From assembly GCA_028274465.1 (NCBI GenBank), contig CM051455.1, positions 97,968,365 to 98,032,364 of the forward strand: a stretch of DNA of 64,000 nucleotides, in the 5' to 3' direction. The notes below the pieces were generated by a model. It worked only from the letters and a program-made list of their open reading frames with translations. It did no database searches and was not told the origin of the DNA. Position numbers and translations under genes: made by a program. Below, one piece after another: positions 13,101 to 23,782 of the stretch (the first letter of the stretch is position 1; every line of letters starts with the position of its first letter). The stretch comes from Plantago ovata. Its lineage: Eukaryota > Streptophyta > Magnoliopsida > Lamiales > Plantaginaceae.

Positions 13101-15449
13101 AGTGATGATAAAGGGAAAGATTCCAAGGACAAGAAAGATGACGATGATGACAATCAAGGTCCAAGTCCTAGTGCTGGTGGATTGAAGTTTACAGTTGCTG
13201 AAAATACTCAATCTGACAATCAGCAAGCTGAACAACAACAATCTCAGCAAGAATCTCAACCTCCTCCTGCTGATGCTGAAAATCAAGCACCTGTACAAGG
13301 TGCTGATACTGAAGAAGAATACGCCAGAAAAAGGGCTGCCTTGAAAAATGGCAAGAGTCCAGTTTCTGATGCCAAGGTTACTGAAGAAAACCTTGAAGAT
13401 GAGGATGAAGAAGATGAAGATTACCAACGAGCTCTACAAAACAGTCTCGTGATCCATGCAAGGCATACGCAGGATCTGGAAATTGGTGAATCTTCAAGAC
13501 CAAAATCAAAGGAAGTTCCATCCCTTCCACTTACTACTGGCGAAACTCCAGTTATTGAGTCTCAAACGTTGCCTTCAGCAACTACTCAATTAAAACTAAC
13601 TACTGGAGAAACTCCAGTAACTGAGCCACAAACTCAATTGAAACAACTATCTACTGGTGAACTCCAGTCGTTGAGTCTGAAGCGTTGCCATCAGCAACCA
13701 CTCAACAAAAAGGAAGTGAAGCTACTGACAAAGGCTCAAAAGTCGCTCAACTTGATGAATCTGAGGATGATGACGACTTGTCAGAAAATGAAGATGAACA
13801 ATCCAAGCGAGACCCAAAAGTCGTTCAGATTCCTCCTAATTATCTCACTTATGAAGGAGATTCATTAAGAGCCGAGTTGCTTTTACGACATGATCAGTTT
13901 GCTACTGAACTTAAGGCTCACTCCTTGACACCTAATTTAGTGTCGTTCCCAAGAGTTGAGGAGTTTACTCCCAGAATTCTAGCACTAAAGCAAGTCCATG
14001 ATGCCTGCAAAGCTGAAGACGAGGCATTGCTTGCTGAGAGTCCACTTGACATTGGAAAAATATTGGCTACAGTGCTGAGACGCACTACAACTTTAACCAT
14101 AGCTCAGAAAGACATCAGTCTTTATCACAAGAGCTATGAAGAAGATGTAAGTCAAGCTCTCTTGCTAGCAAAGAATGCTCTTGTCAAAGCTCAAAATATT
14201 ATGGATGAGAAGGCCGCAACAGAGAAAAGACATGAAGAGAACATGATGAATATTCAAAAAGAGTTGTCAACAATGAACTCTGACCAACAAGCAATCATCA
14301 TGAAGTATAACAGTCTCAACACTCTTGCTGAAAACTGCAATGAGTTTTATTCTCTGCACATCACTCCGATGTTGCAATCCATGTCTAAGGGGGAAAAGAA
14401 GAACACTAGAAAAAGCAATCAAACCCCTCCTACTCCTGCTGCTGATGTGCCACTTCGATTAGAACCTCTTGCTGAAAGAGAGCAAAGTTCTAAAAGACAA
14501 GTAGAATCTGAGTTAAATTCAGCAAGTACCAAAAAGAGAAAAACCGCTAACTCAAGATTTCTGTCACACTGAAAGTCATCACAATCTGAATGAAGATGAT
14601 GAAGAAGATGATGACAATCAAACAATAGCTCAAGCCATAAGAGCTAGACCCTTAACAGCCATAACTCCGTCTGGCCACTCAAGGCATTTTTCGTTTGACT
14701 CTTCAGCAAGAGATCAAGACAATGCTAAAACAAGAAGAGGAAGGCAAAGACAGGAAGAGAAAAGGCTAGCTAGCATTGCTATTGGCTCCGGCATTGAATA
14801 TACTAAGACCAGCAATGACCAAACCACTCAGAATGTAATTAGAAACATTCATGGTTGCTGGATTTCAAAGCTGGAAGACTTGCTGGTAAATGAGTTCTTT
14901 CCTACAGCCATTTTGAATCAAATGTTCAAATGGATTGAACTCAAGGTCCAAAGAAATCAAAGGGAAGAATCCCTCCCAAGAAATGTTGCTGGGAAATGGT
15001 TGAATCTAGAGGTCTATGTAAGAAGAATTGCCATTGGTAAGACATACAAGCAAGAACCAAATCTGATCAAACCACCTGGCATTGCTTACTACGCTGACCC
15101 GGTAACAAAGAAATCTAAGAAGAAACTTGGATTGATTCCTTATGAGTACTTCTATCTCACTGCTAAGGATCAAGAAGAAGATCTTCTCTGGTTAAGAAAG
15201 ATTCATCCGAGAAGCATTTCAGATACACAACTTTTCCATGCCAGCAATTGGGGCATGCATTTATGGGTAATTAACTACATGGAAATGAATGCTGAAAAGC
15301 ATCATCATACTGCCTGCAAAAATGCAAGAATTCTTCAACTACAAGTCCGTAGGCTTCTGGAAAACTACGAGAAGGATTGTGTTCAATTCACTGCACTTGC
15401 TGAGAAGAGTGTAAGAGAGATTTTGAGAAAATCCTCTGAAAGAGCTTAA
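10161..15449 (+). pseudogene. extra (env-position) ORF of the SIRE-like element, copy b
   Basis: Very long coding region after pol, unusually large for this position. It starts at an ATG behind a TATA-like box. Order of parts: basic Ser/Lys-rich start; a globular region of about 290 residues (to roughly 11060) with the pattern of SIRE-lineage extra ORFs, including a WTDLADIFQIP-type block and an ELNWAKYIFNRL block; a basic K/R cluster (KKKKRKADDD, KRKQTSNKRKK) that could act in nuclear import; a low-complexity stretch rich in Gln, Ala and Glu built on VAE/AEQ repeats; an acidic segment (13050-13430); a coiled-coil-like segment (about 14130-14300); and a C-terminal block (14880-15449). No signal peptide or membrane segment is visible, so a true envelope role is not supported. 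Function is unknown. It shows two or three breaks, some of which could be intron-like. Confidence 0.7.
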
Positions 15450-15728
15450 GTCCCTGCAATAGTTTTTGTTAAAGTTTTTGTTTGCTGATTCTTTGTTATC
15501 TATGCTTTCTTGTAAACTTCAGATTGATAACTTTCAGCAATGAATTCTTTTTTACTCTTATTGGTTTTTGATTATGCAACTTACTTATGCTTACTGTTTA
15601 CTGCAAAGTATTCCAAGTTGTGTTTCATAGATTACTTGTTGTAACTGAATAAGTTATAATTAAGTCATCTCACCCCAAAACTCTCTAACTGAAAATACAC
15701 CCTTTCAGGCGTGATATTCAGGGGGAAC
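15450..15728 (+). other. 3' untranslated part and polypurine tract of the SIRE-like element
   Basis: AT-rich noncoding sequence from the stop of the extra ORF to GGGGGAAC at 15721-15728, the likely plus-strand primer. The last ~130 bases recur in the fragment at 20193-20325. Confidence 0.6.
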
Positions 15729-16272
15729 TTAATCGAGCATAGTTTTGCTGATTAAAAGTACCAAGTTTGGTGGAGAACAAGGCTGAGTTCTCTAGTTTAG
15801 GTTGGAGACAAAGCAAGTGTGCTTTGGTTTCTGTTGAATCGCTTTAGATAGGAGATTGTAAGGAACCTCAATCATATCTTAGTGGATTCAGTCCTAGAAA
15901 GGACAAAGTGGATTAGTTGAGAGATTACGCCACTCTCAGATACCACTATAAAAACGTTTGTGTGATTTACTTACTGCATTTAGCTTTCAGCAAATTATAT
16001 CTGTTTGTACACAGTCACTCACTTCACTTGCTGAAACTCTTTACTTGCTGAAAGAGCACTTATTGTTTCAAAGACTTCCGCTCTCTGATTTTAAGTATCA
16101 GCAAACCAAGCTACTGTAAAGTAACTTACGCTTGCTGAGAAAGTTAAGTATCAGCGAACTCATTGCTGAAAAGTAATAAGTACTTGCTGAGAAAGTTTTT
16201 AAACGACGAAAGTTTGAAAAGACTATTCACCCCCCCCCTCTAGTCTTTTCTTGTTGTTTAAAGGGACCAACA
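15729..16272 (+). repeat. 3' LTR of the SIRE-like element
   Basis: About 544 bases from the polypurine tract to the sharp end GGGACCAACA at 16272. It contains a TATA-type box (CTATAAAAAC, near 15947), repeated TTGCTGA/TCAGCAA words and a C-run before the end, as in other copia LTRs. The same 544-base length is found at 20326-20869, which supports the chosen start. A canonical TG start is not visible, so the left edge is less certain than the right. Confidence 0.7.
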
Positions 16273-16532
16273 GTAAACCAACCCCAATTCCTTTTTCTTG
16301 CTAGACGGGAGAGCGTCTTGTAACCTTCCCTGTGTGCTAGTCCATCCGGAATGTCTATCCTTCTGTCCGATATAATTGATCGCCCACCTTGAGCTAGCTC
16401 CGCTTTGAGCCTCTGTCGGACGTCGATTGCGGCAAGAGACAACTCGAACAGCGCGTGGGAAGGTTGGGAGCTTGATGCTGCCCCCTTACCCCTCTTGCTT
16501 GAGCCAGCTTTCTTCTTGTCTCGTGGAGCCAT
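16273..16532 (-). pseudogene. ORF2 start, Athila-like A0
   Basis: First ~85 codons of the putative plant transposon protein-type ORF2, beginning MAPRDKKKAGSS at 16532 and running leftward until the SIRE-like LTR interrupts it. A Lys/Ser-rich start is followed by the IPDRRIDIP-type block common to Athila ORF2 proteins (here ISDRRIDIP). The role of such proteins is not established. Confidence 0.75.
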
Positions 16533-16537
16533 TGTTC

Positions 16538-17088
16538 CTACAAATAGCAATTAGTATCTTGTATGACACAAAACAGATTTATGCATATGCAAATGCAAGA
16601 GTGAACACACGAGTGATATCTACAACAATCGAACTCCTCAAAACCTCCATGTCTAGTCTAGCTACTTCTAGAACTAAAAAACAACACACCAACATATCGA
16701 AGACATGTAACATATCGCATTAAGCTCTAGCTAGACAACAAATAGCCTTAAATCATAAGGCTCAATTGATACCATAGTAGAAAAAATTCTAGCATCATAA
16801 ATCCTCAACTTCATCAATCATGCATTCTACCATCATGTCCATCATTATCACATCAACAAACTCGACTTTAAACATGGAACGAAAGGAAAAGAAACATTGC
16901 ACCTTAAGACATAGACATCTAGTAGGCAAAATTCTCAATCCAACAAACCAAGCATAATTGAACATGCAATTGATAGTGAATAACGTTTCTAATCACAGAA
17001 ATCATCAACCCATACATCATATAAGCTTAACTGAAAGATAAATCAAAAAACCCCCATATTTGAAAAATTAGGGTTCATATGAGATTAC
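16538..17088 (-). other. leader intron of ORF2, A0
   Basis: 551-base GT-AG interval. The donor, after CAGATCTAAG, is GTAATC; the acceptor is TTTGTAG, six bases before the ORF2 ATG. The same sites occur in A1-A4. Confidence 0.65.
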
Positions 17089-17460
17089 CTTAGATCTGCC
17101 AAATGAATGAAGTAGGAAGAAATTTGTTCGGATGAAAAGAAAGAGCACGTAATGGGCTTCGATTGAAGCTAAAGAACACACAATTTGGTGGAAAATTGAA
17201 GATTTTATGAAGGATTGAAGAAATTGAAAATTTTTGGTATTTTTAGGAGTAAGAAGGTGAAAGAGATGGAGAAATGAGGAAGAAATGGGGGTCCCCCGTT
17301 TTTTACTTTTATCTAGTACCACGGGGCGAGTCGCCCCGGGTGTGGGGCGAGTTGCCCCGTGCGGGGAAAATCGCCCCATACATGGTGCGAATCGCCCCCC
17401 ACGTCCAGAGAGCGCATAGCTCTCTGGCCATGGGAGGGCAATTCGCCCCCCACCTTCAGA
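17089..17460 (-). promoter_or_regulatory. internal promoter-like block, A0
   Basis: GC-rich palindromes with the core GGCGA-N-TCGCC cluster at 17322-17460. An AT-rich box and pyrimidine-rich leader follow on the minus strand toward the intron donor at 17088. The architecture matches the LTR promoter of the same family. Function is inferred. Confidence 0.5.
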
Positions 17461-17718
17461 GGTAGGGAGACGAATTTTTTCGAAAAAACTCAGTTTTTAA
17501 CCCTGAAAACCAATCTCCTTACTAAGAACACTCGAAAAAGTTCACTCAAACATAAACATAAGCACAAATGACACAGAGACGAACAAATTCACATAAGAAA
17601 AGCAAATTGTTCCATGTATGAATGCATGCAATAAAGCGGTAAAAAAACGATAAAAACTCCGGGTTGCCTCCCGAGTAGCGCCATTGTTTATAGTCTTTGA
17701 CTCGACTCCTTCTTGCCC

Positions 17719-17849
17719 CTAGCTCTTCTTCTTGAGGGTACTAGACTTCCCCTTCATGGATCTCCTCCTCATGCCACGAACCTGTGAATGAGAATGAACA
17801 TAGACAGCAAGACCAAAGTAGTTAATTGTGTGAGAAGCATTGAAGTGAT
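17719..17849 (-). pseudogene. gag-protease 3' end, A0
   Basis: Last ~40 codons of the gag-protease frame, with the basic tail (MKGKSSTLKKKS) and stop at 17719-17721. The C2 LTR interrupts it at 17850. A GGGAGGCAACCC hairpin motif lies just beyond the stop. Confidence 0.75.
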
Positions 17850-19694
17850 TGTAAGAAAATACGGTCAGAGTTACCCCTAAGGTACGCAGCGGAATTTCAA
17901 AAAATTTCTTAACATGCAGGTTAATTGATTATGTATATGCCGTATATATGTAAACACGTCAATTAGAAGACTAACCTTACTTCCAAACCAAGCACAACTT
18001 CCAAGTCTTCGTAATAATCCGGTGAATCTTCTCCTTCGTCGAAGTCGAAGATATCTGCAATACTTTGATTATCTGCAAGACAATAAAAGTTAGTTTCCAG
18101 CTCCTAGAACCTCAACCTTGGTATCCACGGATGAACAGCCTATCAGAAAGAATGCTAGGATATTCTTTGTGTGGCCAAGAAGATGGGGCGGCGATTCCTC
18201 CGGTAGGTGGCGCGCGCGTGGCTTAGGTGAGGTGGGGGAGAGCTTTTGTTTTCTCTAAGAAAGGTAGAATAATTCTCTAAGAATTTCGTTGTTCAGAAAT
18301 ACTGAAAAAGCTCTCTAATGACTTACTTATATAGTAGTCAATAGAAGCGTAAAGCATAAACAGATTTTGCCCATGTGCATATGTTAATTCTAAATTAACA
18401 TATCCTTTCAAATCAAACCTCTATTATATTTCTAAAATATAATCTTTAATTGTATTTACATAAAATACAATTAATTAGCCAATTCAATTAATAATTCCAA
18501 AGCATTAATTGAGCCACTAAATATTATAATTAATTTCAAATGAATTATAATCCATCAATCACAATTAATTCCAAATTAATTGCGATTCCATCTTCAAGGA
18601 TATTCGGATAAGCTGAATCACCAAATAGTGTGACCCATAGGGCCTCATTGTATTAAGCAAGTCCTAGACTAGGCAAAATGGAATTCCTAGACGGTTCCAT
18701 TTGCAATATTAATACATGAGGACGTTTGAGAGGTTTCTCAAAGCAAACCCTTTCGTTGCGAAGTGTGTTGCGCTCAACGCGGCGATGGTAACGTCCCTTC
18801 ATCTGACTGACTCGAATGTATCTAGGATCGATGAAGTGTCTATCCCAATAATACATCCACGGGCATCTTCAGTGAGTTGCATGGTGAATCTAATATCTAT
18901 TATGACCATCATAATAATATTGATACGCTGGCCAGTGGTTTTACCAATCACAACTATGAACGACTATGAGCAGTGCTCTCCTGTGCTACACATGAGAGAT
19001 GAATCCTTCACAGAATCACTTATCATCCCCATTTGTATGTAGCCATAATCCTGGATCGTGTCTTAGGTCAACTGCTTATTCAGAGATGACATCGACGGGT
19101 CCACCAAGTATATGGGGCAACAAATGTGATGATAAAGTCCTGTAAGTCCAAAGGACGACTGGCATCACTTCGACAATTTACCGGTTCCCATAGACACTTC
19201 GGTGTAGAGTATACATCGATGGGAGTGTCCGGTGGGTACTTCCATTGTTCGGTAATTGCCCATCGAACAACTATGCGTAGTTATGGGAACGTTTCTTGAT
19301 TGTCTAACAATCCGTTCCGTGGTCGTGGGATCTGCTCACACTTGCTCCAACAAGTATAACCTCCACGCATACTAGTCTCATCTGGTTCATTCAGACCCCT
19401 ACATCCGAGATGAACCTTGACTAGGGAGAGTTTGGGATAGATGATAACTCACATAGCTCCCAGTATCTGTGTGATCAGTCATCCATCCGAGGGGACATGT
19501 TTAATATCAATACAGACAAAAATAGAGATATGACATGCTGCATGCCTGGTGTAATATAAATATGAAAGCGATACTCAATAGTCAATCAACAAACATATAT
19601 TATATTACATCGACCTGTGTAATAGTACATATATGCCCTCTATAAGGGCTGCATGCCCTTAATAAGGACTGTCTCTAGGATATATACACTATCA
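17850..19694 (-). repeat. 3' LTR of C2, left copy
   Basis: TG...CA-bounded LTR of 1845 bases. It is shorter than the 2071- and 2094-base copies elsewhere because an internal stretch is absent. It carries the AT-rich hairpin series (about 18400-18600, inverted relative to the right copy). Confidence 0.85.
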
Positions 19695-19708
19695 ATCTCC
19701 CACTTGGA

Positions 19709-19996
19709 CTAGAGCCAGTGACCTTTATGCTTAATACCCAGATTAGCATAATGACTTAAGTGGACTTCCACTGATAAGACCTTGGTGAAAGGATCTGCCA
19801 CGTTGTCCGTGGTAAAGACACGTTCTATACTAACTTCTCCTCTATCAATAATCTCACGTATAACGTGATACTTTCTAAGTACATGTTTGTTATTGTTTGT
19901 AGATCTGGGCTCCTTAGCTTGAGCGACGGCGCCCGTATTGTCAGAATAAGTCGTTATTGGACTAGGAGCAGGAACAACCCTCAATTCCTTCAACAA
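19709..19996 (-). pseudogene. copia RNase H 3' end, C2 left copy
   Basis: About 90 codons matching the C-terminal part of copia RNase H: LKELRVVPAPSPIT, the DNTGA block, KHVLRKYHVIREI and NVADPFTKVL. It is close to, but clearly a different copy from, the protein at 20870-21512. Partial and non-functional. Confidence 0.85.
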
Positions 19997-20192
19997 CGTG
20001 ATCAAACTCTCACTTGTGCTTAAAACTCACATACCCTTCAAATACTCTTTACTGCCATTGATCCCTTCCAAGACATAAAGCTTGAAAAAGCAACTTGTGA
20101 AGAAGTAGAACTTACACGACTAAGAAATTAGTTAAGTGTTCTTTCTTTCTTTCGAACAAGAACAAGTCTTGATACCAGAAACAATCAAACTT
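19997..20192. other. unassigned 196-base stretch
   Basis: No coding frame and no match to any other part of the window that I could see. It may be filler at a rearrangement junction, or the upstream part of the SIRE-like fragment that follows. Confidence 0.5.
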
Positions 20193-20869
20193 GTTTACTG
20201 CAAAGTATTCAAAGTTTTGTTTCTTAGATTTCTTGTTGTAACTAAATAAGTTATAATTAAGTTATGTCATCCCAAACCTCTCTAACTGAAAATACACCCT
20301 TTCAGGCGTGATATTTAGGGGGAACTTAATCGAGCATAGTGTTGTTGATTAAAAGTCCCAAGTTTGGTGGAGAACAAGGTTTCGTTCTCTAGTTAGGTTG
20401 GAAACAAAGCAAGTGTGCTTTGGTTTCTGTTTGAATTGCTCTAGATAGGTGTTGTAAGGAACCTCAAACTTGTCTTAGTGGATTCAGTCCTAGAAAGGAC
20501 AAAGTGGATTAGTTGAGAGATTACGCCACTCTCAGATACCACTATAAAAGTGTTTGTGTGATTTACTTACTGTATTTAGTTTTCAGCAAAGCATATCTAT
20601 CTGTACACAGTCACTCTCTACACTTTCTGAAACTATCACTTACTGTCAAAGAACTTATTGTATCAAAGACTTCCGCTCTCTGATTTTAAGTATCAGCAAA
20701 GCTAGTTACTGAGAAGTAACTTGCGCTTGCTGAGAAAGTTAAGTATCAGCAAACTCATTACTGAAAAGTAATAAGTACTTGCTGAGAAAGTTTTTAAAAG
20801 ACGAAAGTTTGAAAAGAGTATTCACCCCCCCTCCCTCTAGTCTTTTCTTGTTGTTTAAAGGGACCAACA
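20193..20869 (+). repeat. SIRE-like element: end of 3' region and LTR
   Basis: Homologous to 15595-16272: the end of the 3' untranslated part, GGGGGAAC at 20318-20325, then a 544-base LTR ending in ACCAACA at 20869. The right edge joins C2 RNase H. The left edge is not an LTR terminus, so no target-site duplication can be scored. It differs from the LTR at 15729-16272 by several percent and so is another insertion. Confidence 0.8.
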
Positions 20870-21512
20870 TGCAATGAATTGCACAAGGCCAGATGTGGCA
20901 TATGCGCTTAGTGTCACTTGTCGACACCAACAGAATCTAGGAGTACCTCACTGGACTGCTGTAACGAACATTCTTAAGTACCTTCGACGGACTAAGGAAA
21001 TGTTCTTGGTGTTTGGTGGAGAACCAGAATTAAAGATGTCTGGTTATGTCGACGCTGGATTTGAATCAGATCCTAATGACTTTAAGTCACAGACAGGATA
21101 CGTATTCAAATTGAACGGAGGAGCTATCTGTTGGAAGAGTTCAAAGAAAGCCACGATTGCTGACTCATCCACAGAAGCTGAGTACATTGCTGCATCAGAA
21201 GCATCGAAAGAAGTTGTCTGGATTTCAGAGTTCTTGAAGGAATTGAGGGTTGTTCCTGCTCCTAGTCCAATAACGATTTATTGTGACAATACGGGCGCCA
21301 TCTCTCAGGCCAAGGAGCCTAGATCTACAAACAAGAACAAACATGTACTTAGAAAGTATCACGTTATACGTGAGATTATTGATAGAGGAGAAGTTAGTAT
21401 AGAACGTGTCTCTACCACGGACAACGTGGCAGATCCTTTCACCAAGGTCTTATCAGTGGTTGTCCACTTAAGACATTATGCTAATCTAGGTATTAAGCAT
21501 AAAGGTGACTGA
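20870..21512 (+). pseudogene. copia RT end and RNase H, C2 right copy
   Basis: About 212 open codons covering the NCTRPDVAYA end of RT and all of RNase H: MSGYVDAGFES, the FKSQTGYVF block, ADSSTEAEYIA, CDNTGA, KHVLRKYHVIREI and ADPFTKVL. Copia is certain. The lineage is not SIRE; it is nearer the Angela/TAR/Tork group, which I cannot resolve. The 5' part is absent, so it is a fossil. Confidence 0.88.
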
Positions 21513-21532
21513 CTCTAGTCCAAGTGGGAGAT

Positions 21533-23603
21533 TGATAGTGTATATGTCCTAGAGACAGTCTTTATTAAGGGCATGCAACCCTTATTAAAGGCATATATGT
21601 ACTATTACACAGGTCAACGTAATATAATATATGTTTGTTGTTTGACTATTGAGTATCACTGTCATATTTATATTACACAAGGCATACATCATGTCATATC
21701 TCTATTCCTGTTTGTATTGATATAAACATGTCCCCTCGGATAGATGACCGATCACACAGATAGTGAGAGCTATGTGAGTTATCATTTATCCCAAACTCTC
21801 CCTAGTCGAGGTTCATCTCGGATGTAGGGGTTTGAATGAACCAGCTGAGACTAGTATGCGTGGAGGTTATACTTGTTAGAGCAAGTGTGAGCCGATCCCA
21901 CGACCGCGGAACGGATTCTTGGACAATCAAGAAACGTTCCCATAACTCCACATAGTTGTTCGAAGGGTGATTACCGAACAATGGAAGTACCCACCGGAAA
22001 CTCCCATGGATGTATATTCTACACCGAAGTGTCTATGGGAACCGAATAGTTGTCGAAGTGATGCCAGTCGTCCTTGGACTAGCAGGACTTTATCATCACA
22101 TTTGTTGCCCCATATCCTTGGTGGACCCGTCGATGTCAGCTCTGAATAAGCAGTTGACCCAAGACACGATCCAGGATTATGGCTACATATAAATAGGGAT
22201 AATAAGTGATTCTTTGAAGGATTCATCTCTCATGTGTAGCACAGGAGAGCACTGCTCATAGTCGTTCATAGTTGTGATTGGTAAAACCGCTGGCCAGCGT
22301 ATCAATATTATTATGATAGTGATAATAGATATTGGATTCACCAAGCAACTCACTGAAGACGCCCATGGATGTATTATTGGGATAGACACTTCATCGATCC
22401 TAGATGCATTCGAGTCAGTCAGATGAACGGACGTTACCATCGCCGCGTTGAGCGCAACAGACTTCACAACGAAAGGGTTTTGCTTGGAGAAACCTCTCAA
22501 ACTTTCTCATGTATTAATATTGCAAATGGAACCGTCTAGGAATTCAATTTTGCCTAGTCTATGACTTGCTTAATACAATGAGGCCTTATGGGTCACACTA
22601 TGTGGTGATTCATCTTATCCGAATATCCTTGAAGATGGAATCGCAATTAATTTAGAATTAATTGTGATTGATGAATTATAATTGATTTGAAATTAATTAT
22701 AATAATTTGTAGCTCAATTAATAATTTGGAATTATTAATTGAATTGGCTGATTAATTGTATTTTATGTAATACAATTAAAGATTATATTTTAGAAATATA
22801 ATACAGGTTTGATTTGAAAGGATATGTTAATTTAGAATTAATATATGCACATGGGCAAAATCTACTTGGAGTTTGAATTGCCTTAGAATTATAAGTGGGT
22901 CCCAAAATCGGGACCCACCTAACCTCCCTTGGACGCGCGCGAGCGCAGCTGGAGTAGGGGAAGGAGTTCGACTCCTTCCTCTATTAGAAGTCAAGGGATA
23001 AGTTAGATTTTCCTGATTGAGTTTTAATTTGATTGGGAATGAATCTAGACTTGAATTGGTTTCCTAGTGCGATAAGAATTAGATTCTTATTCCTTTATGA
23101 AGTCTAATTGATTATTCTTTAGGCTTCAATTGACTACTATATATAGTAGACTATTAGAGAGCTTTTAACACACAGTTAGTCTACCAGTTTTCTTAGAGAA
23201 AATAAAAGCTCTCCCCTACCTCTCCCAAGCCACGCGCGCGCCACCCTACCGGAGGAAAAACGCCGCCCCATCTTATTGGCCACACAAAGAATATCCTAGC
23301 ATTCTTTCCGATAAGTTGTTCATCCGTGGATACCAAGGTTGAGGTTCAAGGAGCTGGAAACTAACTTTTATTGTCTTGCAGATAATCAAAGTATTGCAGA
23401 TATCTTCGACTTCGACGAAGGAGAAGATTCCCCGGACTATTACGAAGACTTGGTACCTGTGCTTGCTTTTGGAGTATTGTAAGTCTTCTAATTAACGTGT
23501 TTAATATATATGCTATATACATGATCAATTAACCTGCATGTTAAGAAAATTTTTGAAATTCCGCTGCGTACCCTAGGGGTGACTCTGACCATATTTTCTT
23601 ACA
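21533..23603 (+). repeat. 3' LTR of C2, right copy
   Basis: 2071 bases, TGATAGTG to CTTACA, directly preceded by the polypurine tract AAGTGGGAGAT. It contains a six-hairpin AT-rich array (22641-22846) and a TATA box (TATATATA, 23138-23145). The flank after it, CGAAG, is the expected half of a target-site duplication; the other half is not in the window. Confidence 0.88.
22641..22846 (+). repeat. six consecutive AT-rich hairpins in the C2 LTR
   Basis: Arms of 9-14 bases: 22641-22652/22656-22667, 22675-22688/22690-22703, 22715-22726/22730-22741, 22752-22762/22769-22779, 22782-22790/22794-22802 and 22822-22832/22836-22846. Four share a tip of the form T-RG (TAG or TGG), often inside AATT-TRG-AATT. 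Stem sequences differ, yet pairing is kept apart from single G-T wobbles. The array lies about 290 bases upstream of the LTR TATA box. Confidence 0.8.
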
Positions 23604-23782
23604 CGAAGCTCAATACGGCTTGTTCCTTCTTACTTTGAAAGGATACGTAGGGGACAACGAGGCTGCTAGAGTTAACACAGAACTCCAAGCTCGAGGAGTA
23701 CCACAAGTCCAAGTACAGGAGCAACCTCGTGACACTTTGGTTGCCCGTCGTCAATCCCAAGGAAGAGCACCGGTAGTACAAG

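Larger units (their letters stand above)
7568..16272 (+). mobile_element. SIRE/Maximus-like Ty1/copia element, copy b with 3' LTR
   Basis: Second and better copy: pol from the RT region on, spacer with hairpin array, extra ORF to 15449, 3' untranslated part, polypurine tract and 3' LTR. The right edge at 16272 is sharp. The next base begins Athila-like ORF2 sequence that is uninterrupted at the matching point in A1 (28796), so the element inserted into A0. The 5' LTR and gag lie outside the window, so the target-site duplication cannot be checked. It has a few breaks in all. Confidence 0.85.
16273..17849 (-). mobile_element. Athila-like element A0 (fragment)
   Basis: Minus-strand fragment holding the start of ORF2, its leader intron, the internal promoter-like block and the last part of gag-protease. 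It is bounded on the left by the SIRE-like LTR and on the right by a C2 LTR. It matches A1 (28796-30328) with roughly 3-4% difference by eye. The C2 LTR interrupts both copies at exactly the same point. Confidence 0.85.
17850..19996 (-). mobile_element. C2 copia element, left copy (5'-truncated)
   Basis: 3' end of a second Ty1/copia family, minus strand: 3' LTR, polypurine tract and the last part of RNase H. The left edge follows GTGAT, the same five bases that flank the C2 solo LTR in A1. The right side stops within RNase H at about 19996. Confidence 0.85.
20870..23603 (+). mobile_element. C2 copia element, right copy (5'-truncated)
   Basis: Plus-strand 3' end of the C2 family: RNase H, polypurine tract and full 3' LTR. 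It is followed at 23604 by the Tat element. Together with the left copy it forms a head-to-head inverted pair around the SIRE-like LTR. Confidence 0.88.

Noticed and set aside
10161-15449. True retroviral envelope gene
   Set aside because: No signal peptide, membrane segment or cleavage site is visible; only the position after pol is envelope-like.
18716-19042. Open frame of ~105 residues present in all three C2 LTRs, antisense to the LTR
   Set aside because: The copies differ by only a few percent, so an open frame would persist by chance; no domain and no start context.
16273-19694. Second assembly duplicate of 28796-32422
   Set aside because: About 3-4% difference spread evenly and a different LTR length point to a real second copy.
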